DNA from: Mycolicibacterium sp. S2-37
GTDB lineage: Bacteria; Actinomycetota; Actinomycetes; Mycobacteriales; Mycobacteriaceae
NCBI RefSeq assembly: GCF_017352375.1
Contig: NZ_JAFEVR010000013.1
Span: forward strand, 124,001 to 188,000
DNA: 64,000 nucleotides
Direction of reading: 5' to 3'
Shown: piece after piece, positions 19,175 through 26,953 of the stretch
How positions within the stretch are numbered: the first letter of the stretch is position 1
Layout of the letters: every line of letters starts with the position of its first letter
Made by a program: the position numbers and the translations under genes
The notes under the pieces: generated by a model
What the model was told of the DNA's origin: nothing
What the model saw: only the letters and a program-made list of their open reading frames with translations
The model's database searches: none

Positions 19175-19947
19175 CGCGTCAGGACCTGCGCGTCTGCGTC
19201 GGTGATCGCGATGGTGTGCTCGCTGTGCGCGGTCCGCGAGCCGTCGGCGGACCGGATGGTCCAGCCGTCCGGGTCGTAGACGACCTTATCGGTGCCGCGG
19301 GCAAACCACGGCTCGAGAGCCAGGGTGAGCCCCGGGCGCAGTCGCAGGCCCCGCCCCGCGCGGCCACGATTGGCGACGTGCGGATCCTCGTGCATGGTGC
19401 GACCGATCCCGTGGCCGCCGAACTGCGTATTGACCGGATAGCCGTATTCCGTTGCCACAGCGGCGATCGCGGCGGAGATGTCACCGAGGTGCCCGCCGGG
19501 ACGGGCAGCGGCGATACCGGCGGCGAGCGCGCGTTCGGTGGCTTCGACGAGACGCTGGTCCTCCGGACGCGGCGTCCCGATGATGACGCTGCGCGCCGAG
19601 TCGGCGACCCATCCGTCGACGGAGACGGCGATGTCCATGCTCAGCAGATCCCCGTCCCGCAACACGTAATCGTGCGGAAGGCCGTGCAGCACAGCGTCAT
19701 TGACCGACAGGCAGATGACGTTGCGGAACGGACCGCGGCCGAAGGACGGCGCATAGTCCCAATAGCAGGACACTGCGCCGCGCTCGGAGATCAGTTGCCG
19801 CGCACGGTGTTCCAGATCGAGAAGGTTGACCCCGACCGTGGCGCGCGACTGCAGGTCAGAGAGTAACTGCGCCACGAAGGCGCCGGTGGCGCGCATCGCC
19901 TCGATCTCCCGCGGTGTCTTCAACTCCAGCACGCGCATCGCCTCCAT
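19171..19947 (-). CDS. map: Type I methionine aminopeptidase (additional paralogue)
   Basis: A 258-residue metalloprotease that removes N-terminal methionine. All five metal ligands of type I enzymes are present: Asp105, Asp116, His179, Glu212 and Glu243; His89 in LHGLP also matches. Mycobacteria normally encode other Map enzymes elsewhere (MapA and MapB in M. tuberculosis), so this is likely an extra copy. Two starts compete: ATG at 19947 (used here) and ATG at 19938, which has GGAGG only three bases away. The divergent XRE regulator and the palindromes between them suggest shared control. It converges with and overlaps the 18752-19174 gene by four bases. Confidence 0.9.
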   Translation of the reverse strand: MEAMRVLELKTPREIEAMRATGAFVAQLLSDLQSRATVGVNLLDLEHRARQLISERGAVSCYWDYAPSFGRGPFRNVICLSVNDAVLHGLPHDYVLRDGDLLSMDIAVSVDGWVADSARSVIIGTPRPEDQRLVEATERALAAGIAAARPGGHLGDISAAIAAVATEYGYPVNTQFGGHGIGRTMHEDPHVANRGRAGRGLRLRPGLTLALEPWFARGTDKVVYDPDGWTIRSADGSRTAHSEHTIAITDADAQVLTR

Positions 19948-20031
19948 GTTCTCGTCGTGGGACCGGTATAGAAATACCAGACTAGGCGACGAATCGGTAT
20001 TTTCATACCGGGAGGGCGTATCCTTCGACCT
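19948..20031. promoter_or_regulatory. Bidirectional map/XRE control region with two GGTAT-N4-ATACC palindromes
   Basis: Two perfect inverted repeats lie in this 84-base divergent gap: GGTAT-AGAA-ATACC at 19965-19978 and CGGTAT-TTTC-ATACCG at 19995-20010. Their centres are 31 bases apart, about three helical turns. For the plus-strand gene, TATCCT at 20019-20024 is a -10 box that puts transcription start at or next to the ATG at 20032, and the second palindrome covers the -35 position. On the minus strand TAGTCT (19984-19979) is a possible -10, with the first palindrome at its start site. The pattern fits autorepression by the XRE protein. Confidence 0.7.
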
Positions 20032-20298
20032 ATGGTGCGATCCCCACTGACCCGTCAACAGCTCGCAGCCGGTAAGCGCCTGGGTGCGTGTCTGCGGCAG
20101 GCCCGCGGCGAGCGCACCCTCGCCGACGTCGCCGACGCCGCGTCCATCTCCCCTGAGACGTTGCGCAAGATCGAGACGGGTCGCCTGGCCACCCCCGCGT
20201 TCACGACGGTGGCCGCGCTGGCCGCCGTGCTGGACCTCCCACTGGACCAGCTCGCCCGGATCTGCCTGCCCGATCTGAACCTGCAGAACGCCGGCTAG
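20032..20298 (+). CDS. Small XRE-family helix-turn-helix regulator
   Basis: An 88-residue protein made almost entirely of one Cro/CI-type HTH domain (about 14-75), with the recognition region ADAASISPETLRKIETGR. There is no additional sensing domain. It is divergent from the methionine aminopeptidase gene and faces two identical-type palindromes, so it probably represses itself and map. No Shine-Dalgarno is present at the ATG, and the -10 box TATCCT ends seven bases before it, pointing to a leaderless transcript. The inducing signal is unknown. Confidence 0.85.
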   Translation: MVRSPLTRQQLAAGKRLGACLRQARGERTLADVADAASISPETLRKIETGRLATPAFTTVAALAAVLDLPLDQLARICLPDLNLQNAG

Positions 20299-20305
20299 TC
20301 GCTGG

Positions 20306-20965
20306 TCAGCGGGTGGGCGTAGCCAGCAGGTGGCGCACCTCGTCGTCGGTGACCTGATGGAAATCGGCGAACACCTGGCCGACCGCCTCGAAGGACGTCG
20401 GCGTGGTCGCGCACACCACCGCGTCGGCCTCGCCGCCCAGCTCGCGGCAGGCGGACTTGGGGCCCACCGGAACCCCGACCACCACCGCCGCGGGTCCCAG
20501 CGCCCGCACCGCGCGCACCGCCGCCAGCATGCTCGCACCGGTGGCGATCCCGTCGTCGACCAGCACCACCGTCGCATCGGCAACCGCGGTCGGCGGCCGG
20601 TCACCCCGGTACGCGGATTCGCGGCGGTGCAGTTCGACGGTCTCCCGCTCGATCACCCGCGCCACCTCGTCCCTGCCGATCCCCAGGTTCGCGATCAGCC
20701 GCTCGTTGAGGACGACGCCACCGCCGGAGGCGATCGCTCCCATCGCCAGCTCCTGCCACTGCGGGACGCCGAGCTTGCGCACCAGGAACACGTCCAGCGG
20801 CGCGCCCAGCGCCCGCGCGACCTCCCAGCCGACGGGAACGCCACCGCGGGCCAGGCCGAGGACGACCGTGCCGGGGCGGCGGTAGGACGCCAGTTCCTGC
20901 GCGAGGACCCGGCCCGCCTCGTGACGGTTCGCGAACGTGCGCCGGACAGCCCTGCCCGGGGACAT
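20306..20965 (-). CDS. Phosphoribosyltransferase-family protein
   Basis: A 219-residue type I phosphoribosyltransferase-fold protein. The PRPP-binding signature VVLVDDGIATGA lies at 133-144 and the LARGGVPVG loop at 38-46. It lacks features pointing to a particular base or nucleoside, so the substrate is unknown; actinobacteria encode many such orphan proteins. ATG at 20965 was chosen; an in-frame GTG a little upstream is possible. It is divergent from the SRPBCC-SDR gene with 51 bases between, and its 3' end lies seven bases from the XRE gene's stop. Confidence 0.8.
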   Translation of the reverse strand: MSPGRAVRRTFANRHEAGRVLAQELASYRRPGTVVLGLARGGVPVGWEVARALGAPLDVFLVRKLGVPQWQELAMGAIASGGGVVLNERLIANLGIGRDEVARVIERETVELHRRESAYRGDRPPTAVADATVVLVDDGIATGASMLAAVRAVRALGPAAVVVGVPVGPKSACRELGGEADAVVCATTPTSFEAVGQVFADFHQVTDDEVRHLLATPTR

Positions 20966-21016
20966 GGTGACCGGGTACCCCACAGAGACTGCGCACACGC
21001 CGCCGACAGGAGTTCC

Positions 21017-22378
21017 ATGGGCATCGAATTCGAGAGCATCGTCGACCATCCGCTCGACGAGGTGTTCGCCTGGCACACCCGGCCCGGCGCCATGCCCCGC
21101 CTCGTTCCGCCCTGGCAGCCCATGACAGTGGTCGCCGAGACCCCGTCGTTGGCCGATGGTCAGGCGGTGCTGGGGCTGCCGGCGCGACTGCGCTGGATCG
21201 CCCAGCACGACCCGGACGCCTACGATCCGCCGTACCGGTTCGCCGACGCGCTGTCCGCGCGAGGCCTGATGTCCTGGCCGCCCCGCGTAATCGGGTACTG
21301 GCGGCACACCCACGATTTCGCCGAGGCCGGCCCCGGCCGCACCCGCGTACACGACCGCGTGGACACCACGGTGCCCGGTGCAGCGCTGCGGCCCACCTTC
21401 GTCTATCGGCACCGGCAACTCGCCGACGACCTCGCGGCGCACCGCGATGCCGCGCAGGCCGGCTGCGGTCCGCTGGTGGTTGCGCTGACCGGCGCGTCAG
21501 GTCTGGTCGGGGCGGCGCTTGCCGCGATGCTCACCAGCGGCGGGCACCGCGTCATCCGGTTGGTGCGCCACCGGCCGCACGGACCGGACGAACGACAGTG
21601 GGAACCCGACCGGCCCGCCCCCGGCCTCCTCGACGGAACCGACGCGGTGGTGCACCTCGCCGGTGCGTCGATCGCCGGCCGGTTCACCAAGGCCCATCGA
21701 AAGGCCATCCGTGACAGCCGCATCGCGCCGACGCGCCGGCTCGCCGAACTGGCCGCCACCGGAGGCGGTCCTCGGGTCTTCGTCAGCGCCTCGGCCGTCG
21801 GCTACTACGGATACGACCGCGGGGACACCGTCCTGACCGAGGACAGCGAACGCGGCGACGGATTCCTCGCCGAGGTGGTCGCCGACTGGGAGGCGGCGAC
21901 CGCCCCGGCCGCCGCCGCCGGACTGCGCGTGGTGGCCGTACGCACCGGCATCGTGCAGTCGTCGGCGGGCGGCACCCTGCGGCTGTTCCGTCCGCTGTTC
22001 ACCGCCGGTCTCGGCGGCCGGCTGGGCACCGGGAGGCAGTGGTTGTCCTGGATCGGTCTCGACGACCTGCTCGACGTGTACTACCGGGCGCTGTGGGACG
22101 AGCAACTCGGCGGACCGGTCAACGCCGTCGCCCCCGACCCGGTCCGCAACGCCGACTACACCCGGGCGCTGGCCGGCGTGCTGCACCGGCCGGCGCGGCT
22201 ACCGGTTCCGTCGATCGGGCCGCGGCTGCTGCTCGGCGCGCAGGGTGCCCGCGAACTCGCCGAAGCCGACCAGCGGGTGCTACCGGCCAAACTGAACGCC
22301 CGCGGGCACCGGTTCCGCCACCCCGGGATCGTGGGCGCGCTCGCCCATCAGCTCGGGCACGCCGCGGCCGAGGCGTAG
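21017..22378 (+). CDS. SRPBCC-SDR fusion, TIGR01777-type epimerase/oxidoreductase
   Basis: A 453-residue two-domain protein. Residues 1-145 form an SRPBCC (polyketide-cyclase-like) ligand-binding domain. Residues 153-453 are an extended SDR domain of the TIGR01777/YfcH group, with the NAD(P) motif TGASGLVG at 158-165, HLAGASIAGRF and the SASAVGYYG active-site region. Substrate is unknown; M. tuberculosis has a related protein (Rv2216). The ATG has a clear AGGAG ribosome-binding site. Its last 31 bases overlap the convergent amidotransferase gene. Confidence 0.87.
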   Translation: MGIEFESIVDHPLDEVFAWHTRPGAMPRLVPPWQPMTVVAETPSLADGQAVLGLPARLRWIAQHDPDAYDPPYRFADALSARGLMSWPPRVIGYWRHTHDFAEAGPGRTRVHDRVDTTVPGAALRPTFVYRHRQLADDLAAHRDAAQAGCGPLVVALTGASGLVGAALAAMLTSGGHRVIRLVRHRPHGPDERQWEPDRPAPGLLDGTDAVVHLAGASIAGRFTKAHRKAIRDSRIAPTRRLAELAATGGGPRVFVSASAVGYYGYDRGDTVLTEDSERGDGFLAEVVADWEAATAPAAAAGLRVVAVRTGIVQSSAGGTLRLFRPLFTAGLGGRLGTGRQWLSWIGLDDLLDVYYRALWDEQLGGPVNAVAPDPVRNADYTRALAGVLHRPARLPVPSIGPRLLLGAQGARELAEADQRVLPAKLNARGHRFRHPGIVGALAHQLGHAAAEA

Positions 22379-23079
22379 GCCAGGAAGCCCTGCACCAGGC
22401 GGTGCACCCGGCGCCGCGCGTCGTCTTCCAATTGTTCTGTCCTGCTGATCAATTCATCGTGGTCGAGGCCGAACGCGACGACGTCGCCGTCACGGTCGTC
22501 GCCCAGCCAACCGGCCAGCAGCCGGTGCTCGAGCTCCGGGTGGAACTGCAGCGCCAGCGCACGACCCAGCACGAACGCCTGCGGAGCGGCCGGCGTCCGC
22601 GCGATCTCGACGGCGCCGGGCGGGACCGTGAAACGGTCGAAATGCCATTGGAACCACGGCCCAGGGGGCACCAGATCGGGACGGTCGGTGGTGATGTCGT
22701 ACCAGCCGATCTCGGGGGCGGTGGACCGGCTGACCGTGCCGCCGAACGCCTGCGCCAGCAGCTGGCCGCCGAAGCACACGCCGAGCAGCGCCACGCCCGC
22801 GTCCGCGGCGTCGCGCATCATCTGCATCTCCGCGCTCACCCAGGTCGCGCGCAACGCCTCGTCATAGACCGGCCAGCGCGCACCGAGCGGCACGATCACG
22901 TCGTATGCGGCCGGATCGGGGAAGGTGACCGCGTGCGCTGGGGCGTCCACCCGGTCGGCGGGGACGACGGTGAAGGTCGCGACGTCGTAGCCGGCGTCGG
23001 TGAACGCCTCGCCGAGCAGTGCTTCGGTCGCCAGGTGTTCGTTGTGCAGGAAGAGGACCTTGGGTGCCACCCGGGTCAT
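22348..23079 (-). CDS. Class I glutamine amidotransferase-like protein
   Basis: A 243-residue GATase1-fold protein resembling the glutaminase part of GMP synthase-like proteins. The nucleophile Cys102 in GVCFGGQ and the His180/Glu182 pair in QFHPE form an intact catalytic triad, so it could hydrolyse glutamine or a gamma-glutamyl compound. No synthetase partner is encoded nearby. The start codon overlaps the stop of the preceding lipoprotein gene by one base (TAATG), so the two are translated together. Its end overlaps the convergent SDR gene by 31 bases. Confidence 0.85.
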   Translation of the reverse strand: MTRVAPKVLFLHNEHLATEALLGEAFTDAGYDVATFTVVPADRVDAPAHAVTFPDPAAYDVIVPLGARWPVYDEALRATWVSAEMQMMRDAADAGVALLGVCFGGQLLAQAFGGTVSRSTAPEIGWYDITTDRPDLVPPGPWFQWHFDRFTVPPGAVEIARTPAAPQAFVLGRALALQFHPELEHRLLAGWLGDDRDGDVVAFGLDHDELISRTEQLEDDARRRVHRLVQGFLAYASAAACPS

Positions 23080-24293
23080 TATTCCGTCGGGATCGGCGGC
23101 GCGTCGTCCGGAGCCAGTGCTTTCGCGATGCGGGCGAACAGCAGCTGCGCCGAGTTCGGGTAGTCACCCGCAGCGTCGAAGGCCTCCGGGGCGAACGTCA
23201 CCGCCACCGCGATCGCGATCCGGTGGGCGGGCAGATACGCCTCGACGGCGCCGTAGCCGGACATCAGCGGGTTCTGCAGCAGCCAGTCGCCGGAGATGAC
23301 CAGCCCGAGTCCGTAGGTGTAGCGGTCGGTCATCGGCTCGCAGGTCGAGCATCCCGGCTGGGCACGGGTCCGGCCGCGCAGCTCGGTGGACACCATCCGG
23401 TCGTAGGACTCCGGGGAGAGCAGCTCACCGGATCCGATCCCGACCGCCGTGCGCTCCAGGTCGGTGATGGTGCTGGTCTGGATGGCGCCGTGGGTGATCG
23501 TCCAGGACGGGTTCCAGTAGGTGGATTCCTCGTAGAACGGTGCGCCGTCCGGGATCCGCAGGACCTGACGGCGTTCGGAGCTGAACGCGTGCAGTGCCGG
23601 TTCGGGCAGCTCAGCGGTCAGCGACGCACGGGTGCCGGTCAGCTTCAGCGGCGTCAACACCTTCTCGGCGAGCAGATCGCTCATGGCGCGTCCGGTGGCC
23701 TTCTCCAGCGCCATCCCCAGCAGGACGTAGTTGGTGTGGGCGTAGTTCCAGTTGGTGCCCGGCTCGTAGTGCAACGGCTTGTTCACGGCGAAGCCGATGA
23801 GCTCGTCGGTGGTCCATGCGCGGAACGGGTCGGCATAGAGCGCGGCGGCGAAGGCGTCGTTGCCGATCACGTAATCGGGGTAGCCGGACGTCATCTGGGC
23901 GAGCTGGCCGAGCGTCACGCGCTCGGCGTGCGGGACCGACGGTAGCCACCGCGCCAGCCGGTCGTCCAGGCTGACCACCTTGTCCTCGGCCAGCAGCAGC
24001 AGCAGTGTGGAGACGTAGGAGATGGCGACGGCGCCGTTGCGGAAGTGCATGTCGGTGGTGGCGGGAACGCCGGTCGTCGTCTCGCCGAAGGCCCGGGTGA
24101 TCACCTCGTCGCCGTCCTGGGTGACGCGCACGATGACCGCCTTCAGGTGCGCCTGCGCCATGGTGTCGGCGACCATCCGCTCGATGGCACCGGCACGCGG
24201 ATCCTGTTGTGGCGCAGGGGAAGAACCGGAGGTGCAACCCGCTACGAGCACCAGCACTGCGAGCGCGGCGGATAGCGGGCGGATGGGGGGCAT
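23079..24293 (-). CDS. Beta-lactamase/D,D-peptidase-fold lipoprotein lacking the catalytic serine and lysine
   Basis: A 404-residue exported lipoprotein: hydrophobic signal peptide and lipobox LVAGC with Cys20. The rest has the serine beta-lactamase (class C/EstB) fold: FRNGAVAISYVS, LAQMTSGYPDY and NYAHTNYVLLG segments. At the canonical SxxK site the sequence is A88-V-A-I91, and the YxN site reads Y184-A-H186, so both main catalytic motifs are altered. It is probably not an active hydrolase but a binding or structural protein in the cell envelope. It is cotranscribed with the amidotransferase gene. Confidence 0.82.
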   Translation of the reverse strand: MPPIRPLSAALAVLVLVAGCTSGSSPAPQQDPRAGAIERMVADTMAQAHLKAVIVRVTQDGDEVITRAFGETTTGVPATTDMHFRNGAVAISYVSTLLLLLAEDKVVSLDDRLARWLPSVPHAERVTLGQLAQMTSGYPDYVIGNDAFAAALYADPFRAWTTDELIGFAVNKPLHYEPGTNWNYAHTNYVLLGMALEKATGRAMSDLLAEKVLTPLKLTGTRASLTAELPEPALHAFSSERRQVLRIPDGAPFYEESTYWNPSWTITHGAIQTSTITDLERTAVGIGSGELLSPESYDRMVSTELRGRTRAQPGCSTCEPMTDRYTYGLGLVISGDWLLQNPLMSGYGAVEAYLPAHRIAIAVAVTFAPEAFDAAGDYPNSAQLLFARIAKALAPDDAPPIPTE

Positions 24294-24361
24294 GCGGTGA
24301 TCTTGACAGAGGGTCGGCGGCGGCGGCGGACTTGTCTATCATTCGAACGTCAGGGGGTGGC
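24294..24361 (+). promoter_or_regulatory. Promoter region of the phospholipase D-like gene
   Basis: TATCAT at 24337-24342 is the best -10 box, predicting a start near 24349 and a 13-base leader that contains the purine-rich AGGGGGTGG site just before the ATG. A TTGACA at 24303-24308 is 28 bases away, too far to pair with it. The divergent lipoprotein gene starts at the other side of this gap; I see no clear promoter for it. Confidence 0.4.
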
Positions 24362-25906
24362 ATGACGGACCGTTCCGAATGGTTCCTCACGGCGGAGGAG
24401 CGCGGCAATCCCGCGTCGCGGTTGCCTGCGCACTGTGAGGGCAATCTGGTCGAACCGCTGATCCACGGCGCCACCTATTTCGACGCGCTGGCGACCGAGG
24501 TCGAGTCGCTCGGGCCGGGGGACCACGTGTTCTTCACCGACTGGCGCGGTGATCCGGACCAGCTGATGCGCGACGGCGGCCCCACCATCCGGGAGTTGCT
24601 GTCGGCGGCGGCCGAACGCGGTGTCGTCGTCAAGGGCCTGGTGTGGCGTTCGCATCTGGACAAGTTCGCCTACAGCGAGGAGCAGAACCAGCACCTCGGT
24701 GAGGCGATCGAACGCGCGGGCGGCGAGGTGCTGCTCGATCAACGGGTGCGCATCGGCGGATCACACCACCAGAAGCTCGTGGTGATCCGGCGCCCCGGCG
24801 ACCCGGAGCGCGACGTCGCGTTCGCCGGGGGAATCGACCTGTGCCACTCGCGCCGCGACGACGCCGAGCACCGTGGTGACCGGCAGGCGGTGCCGATGTC
24901 GGCGCGCTACGGTGACCACCCGCCGTGGCACGACGTCCAGCTGCGGTTGCGTGGACCGGTCGTGGGTGCGCTGGACGCCACGTTCCGGGAGCGCTGGCAC
25001 GACCCGGCGCCACTGGACATGCTCTCGCCGGTCGCCTGGGCGATGGACAAGCTGCGCGGCGCCGACCTCCGCCCGGATCCGCTGCCCGAGCAGCCGCCCG
25101 ATCCGCCGCCGTGTGGGCCGCATGCGGTCCAGGTGCTGCGGACCTACCCGGACGCGCATTTCGAATACGATTTCGCTCCGCACGGGGAGCGCAGCGTGGC
25201 GCGCGGCTACACCAAGGCGCTACGGCGGGCGCGCCGGCTGATCTACCTCGAAGACCAGTATCTGTGGAGCAGGCAGGTCGCCGACCTGTTCGCCGCGGCC
25301 CTGACCGAGAACCCGGATCTGCACCTGATCGCGGTGATCCCACGCCATCCCGACGTCGACGGCCGCTGGGCCTTGCCGCCGAACCAGGTCGGGCGGCGGC
25401 AGGCGATCGACGCATGCCGGGCCGCGGCCCCCGACCGGGTGCACATCTTCGACCCCGAGAACCACGAGGGCACACCGGTGTACGTCCACGCCAAGGTGTG
25501 CGTGATCGACGACGAGTGGGCCTGCGTGGGCAGCGACAACTTCAACCGCCGGTCGTGGACGCACGACAGCGAGCTGTCCTGCGCGGTGCTCGACGACACC
25601 GGGGTGTTCGCCCGGGACCTGCGGTTGCGGTTGATGCGTGAGCACCTCGACCGCGCACCGGACGGCAGCGAGGACCACGGCCTGCTCGACCCCGCCGATG
25701 CGGTCGGCGAGATCGTTTCCGCCGCAAAGGCTCTGGAAGACTGGTATGACGGCGGCCGGCGCGGGCTGCGGCCACCCGGGCGGTTGCGCGCACACCGCAC
25801 CGAGGACCTGGGTCGCCTCACCAGGCTGTGGGCCGAGCCGGCCTACCGGTTGTTCTACGACCCCGACGGCCGGTCGTACCGGGCCCGGCTGCGCGGGCAG
25901 TGGTGA
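24362..25906 (+). CDS. Phospholipase D-like (HKD) family protein
   Basis: A 514-residue protein with two HKD-type motifs. The second is complete: H376-x-K378-x4-D383 followed by GSDNFNRRSW. The first, SHHQKLVVIRRPGD, has His136 and Lys138 but Arg143 where Asp is usual; the GGIDLCHSRR segment after it is conserved. Family members hydrolyse or transfer phosphatidyl groups or act as cardiolipin synthases. No signal peptide is evident, so it likely acts in the cytoplasm or peripherally at the membrane. The ATG at 24362 was chosen for its upstream AGGGGGTGG. Confidence 0.85.
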   Translation: MTDRSEWFLTAEERGNPASRLPAHCEGNLVEPLIHGATYFDALATEVESLGPGDHVFFTDWRGDPDQLMRDGGPTIRELLSAAAERGVVVKGLVWRSHLDKFAYSEEQNQHLGEAIERAGGEVLLDQRVRIGGSHHQKLVVIRRPGDPERDVAFAGGIDLCHSRRDDAEHRGDRQAVPMSARYGDHPPWHDVQLRLRGPVVGALDATFRERWHDPAPLDMLSPVAWAMDKLRGADLRPDPLPEQPPDPPPCGPHAVQVLRTYPDAHFEYDFAPHGERSVARGYTKALRRARRLIYLEDQYLWSRQVADLFAAALTENPDLHLIAVIPRHPDVDGRWALPPNQVGRRQAIDACRAAAPDRVHIFDPENHEGTPVYVHAKVCVIDDEWACVGSDNFNRRSWTHDSELSCAVLDDTGVFARDLRLRLMREHLDRAPDGSEDHGLLDPADAVGEIVSAAKALEDWYDGGRRGLRPPGRLRAHRTEDLGRLTRLWAEPAYRLFYDPDGRSYRARLRGQW

Positions 25907-25945
25907 TGGCCCACATCGGAAGGTGAAACGCTGTCACCGGGTGCG

Positions 25946-26923
25946 TCAGCGCTCGACGCCCGCGGCCGCGCCGCTGTCCGCCTCCCGGGTCTGGGCGGAC
26001 GTGGTGACGTCCGCGTCGGAGGCGACGCCCGTGTCGATGCCGGCCGGCCGCGTCACCCGCTGCGTCACCTCGTCGTCGTGCCCGTCGTCGCCCTCGTCGT
26101 CGGCGAGTTCACGGGTGACCCCGGCGACGTCGTCACCGGTAGCGGACCGTCGGCTCACCATGAAACCGGCCGACATCGATTGGGACTCTTCGGATTCCGG
26201 GCTCGGTGCGGCGGTCGGCCCGGCTCCCGTTGGCGCCACGTCGTCGGTCGCCGCGGCGCGCGGACTGCCGGGTGGGGCGCCGAGCACGGTCACCAGCTCG
26301 CCGAGTCGCGTGACCGCGTTGGTGAACTGGAATGTCACCTCGCTGACGGCGATCCGGAGAAGTTCCACGCCGGCGTCTCCCAGGGCGTGGACGATGGCCA
26401 GCCCGTTGTCGACGAGTTGACTGCCGGCGGCGAGTAGACCGGCATATCCGGCCGGTGAGAGGGGATCGGCGACCACGCGCGCCGCCGCGCCCACGGCCGT
26501 GCGAAGTGAACCGGTCATCGCCGTCGACACCAGGGCGGCGACCTCCGTGGCGGTCGGGGTGATGACCGCGTTGCCCAGTGTCAGGTTCTCGGCCAGCTTG
26601 GCGAACGCGTCGACCGAGAACGTCTTGAGGATGGTCAGTGCCCGCACGCCTGTCGGGTCGTCGGTGGCGCCGATCAGCCCGGTGAAGGTGCCGTCGAGCA
26701 GTCGGACGATGTTGTCCACCACCCCGATCAGTGCGTCCACGGGCATACCGGCCAGCGCGCCGACCTCGGTCGAGGTGACCGCGAGCCGCACCTCGGGCAT
26801 CGAGACGGCAGTCACGGGTGGCGGCCGGTGCTGCGGGGGGAGCACCAGCGGGGTGAACGCGATCGCGGATGCGGCGGTCAGCGTGATGGCGGCGGAGCAG
26901 AACTTGCGAGCGGTGACGGCCAT
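25946..26923 (-). CDS. Secreted protein of unknown function, helical with acidic low-complexity tail
   Basis: A 325-residue protein with a Sec signal peptide (about 1-33, ending near FTPLVLPP). Residues 40-215 look alpha-helical and alanine/valine-rich with amphipathic stretches, and about 220-325 is a disordered Asp/Glu/Thr/Ala-rich tail. I recognise no domain. The ATG at 26923 has an AAAGGA ribosome-binding site and lies 30 bases after the FAD oxidoreductase stop, so it may be the last gene of the polyketide operon. It could be an envelope accessory protein, but this is only inferred from position. Confidence 0.7.
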   Translation of the reverse strand: MAVTARKFCSAAITLTAASAIAFTPLVLPPQHRPPPVTAVSMPEVRLAVTSTEVGALAGMPVDALIGVVDNIVRLLDGTFTGLIGATDDPTGVRALTILKTFSVDAFAKLAENLTLGNAVITPTATEVAALVSTAMTGSLRTAVGAAARVVADPLSPAGYAGLLAAGSQLVDNGLAIVHALGDAGVELLRIAVSEVTFQFTNAVTRLGELVTVLGAPPGSPRAAATDDVAPTGAGPTAAPSPESEESQSMSAGFMVSRRSATGDDVAGVTRELADDEGDDGHDDEVTQRVTRPAGIDTGVASDADVTTSAQTREADSGAAAGVER

Positions 26924-26953
26924 GGAACGAGTCCTTTCGAAGGCGCGGAGGGG

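Noticed and set aside
19948..20604. Upstream extension of the methionine aminopeptidase frame across the XRE gene
   Set aside because: The XRE gene on the opposite strand has a clear HTH and the two palindromes lie between; Map similarity starts at MEAMRVLEL or MRVLEL.
23079..24293. Annotating the lipoprotein as an active beta-lactamase
   Set aside because: The SxxK serine and lysine are replaced by alanine and isoleucine, so the fold name is kept but activity is not claimed.
24303..24308. TTGACA before the phospholipase D-like gene as a -35 box
   Set aside because: It is 28 bases from the only good -10 (TATCAT), too far for a sigma-A promoter.
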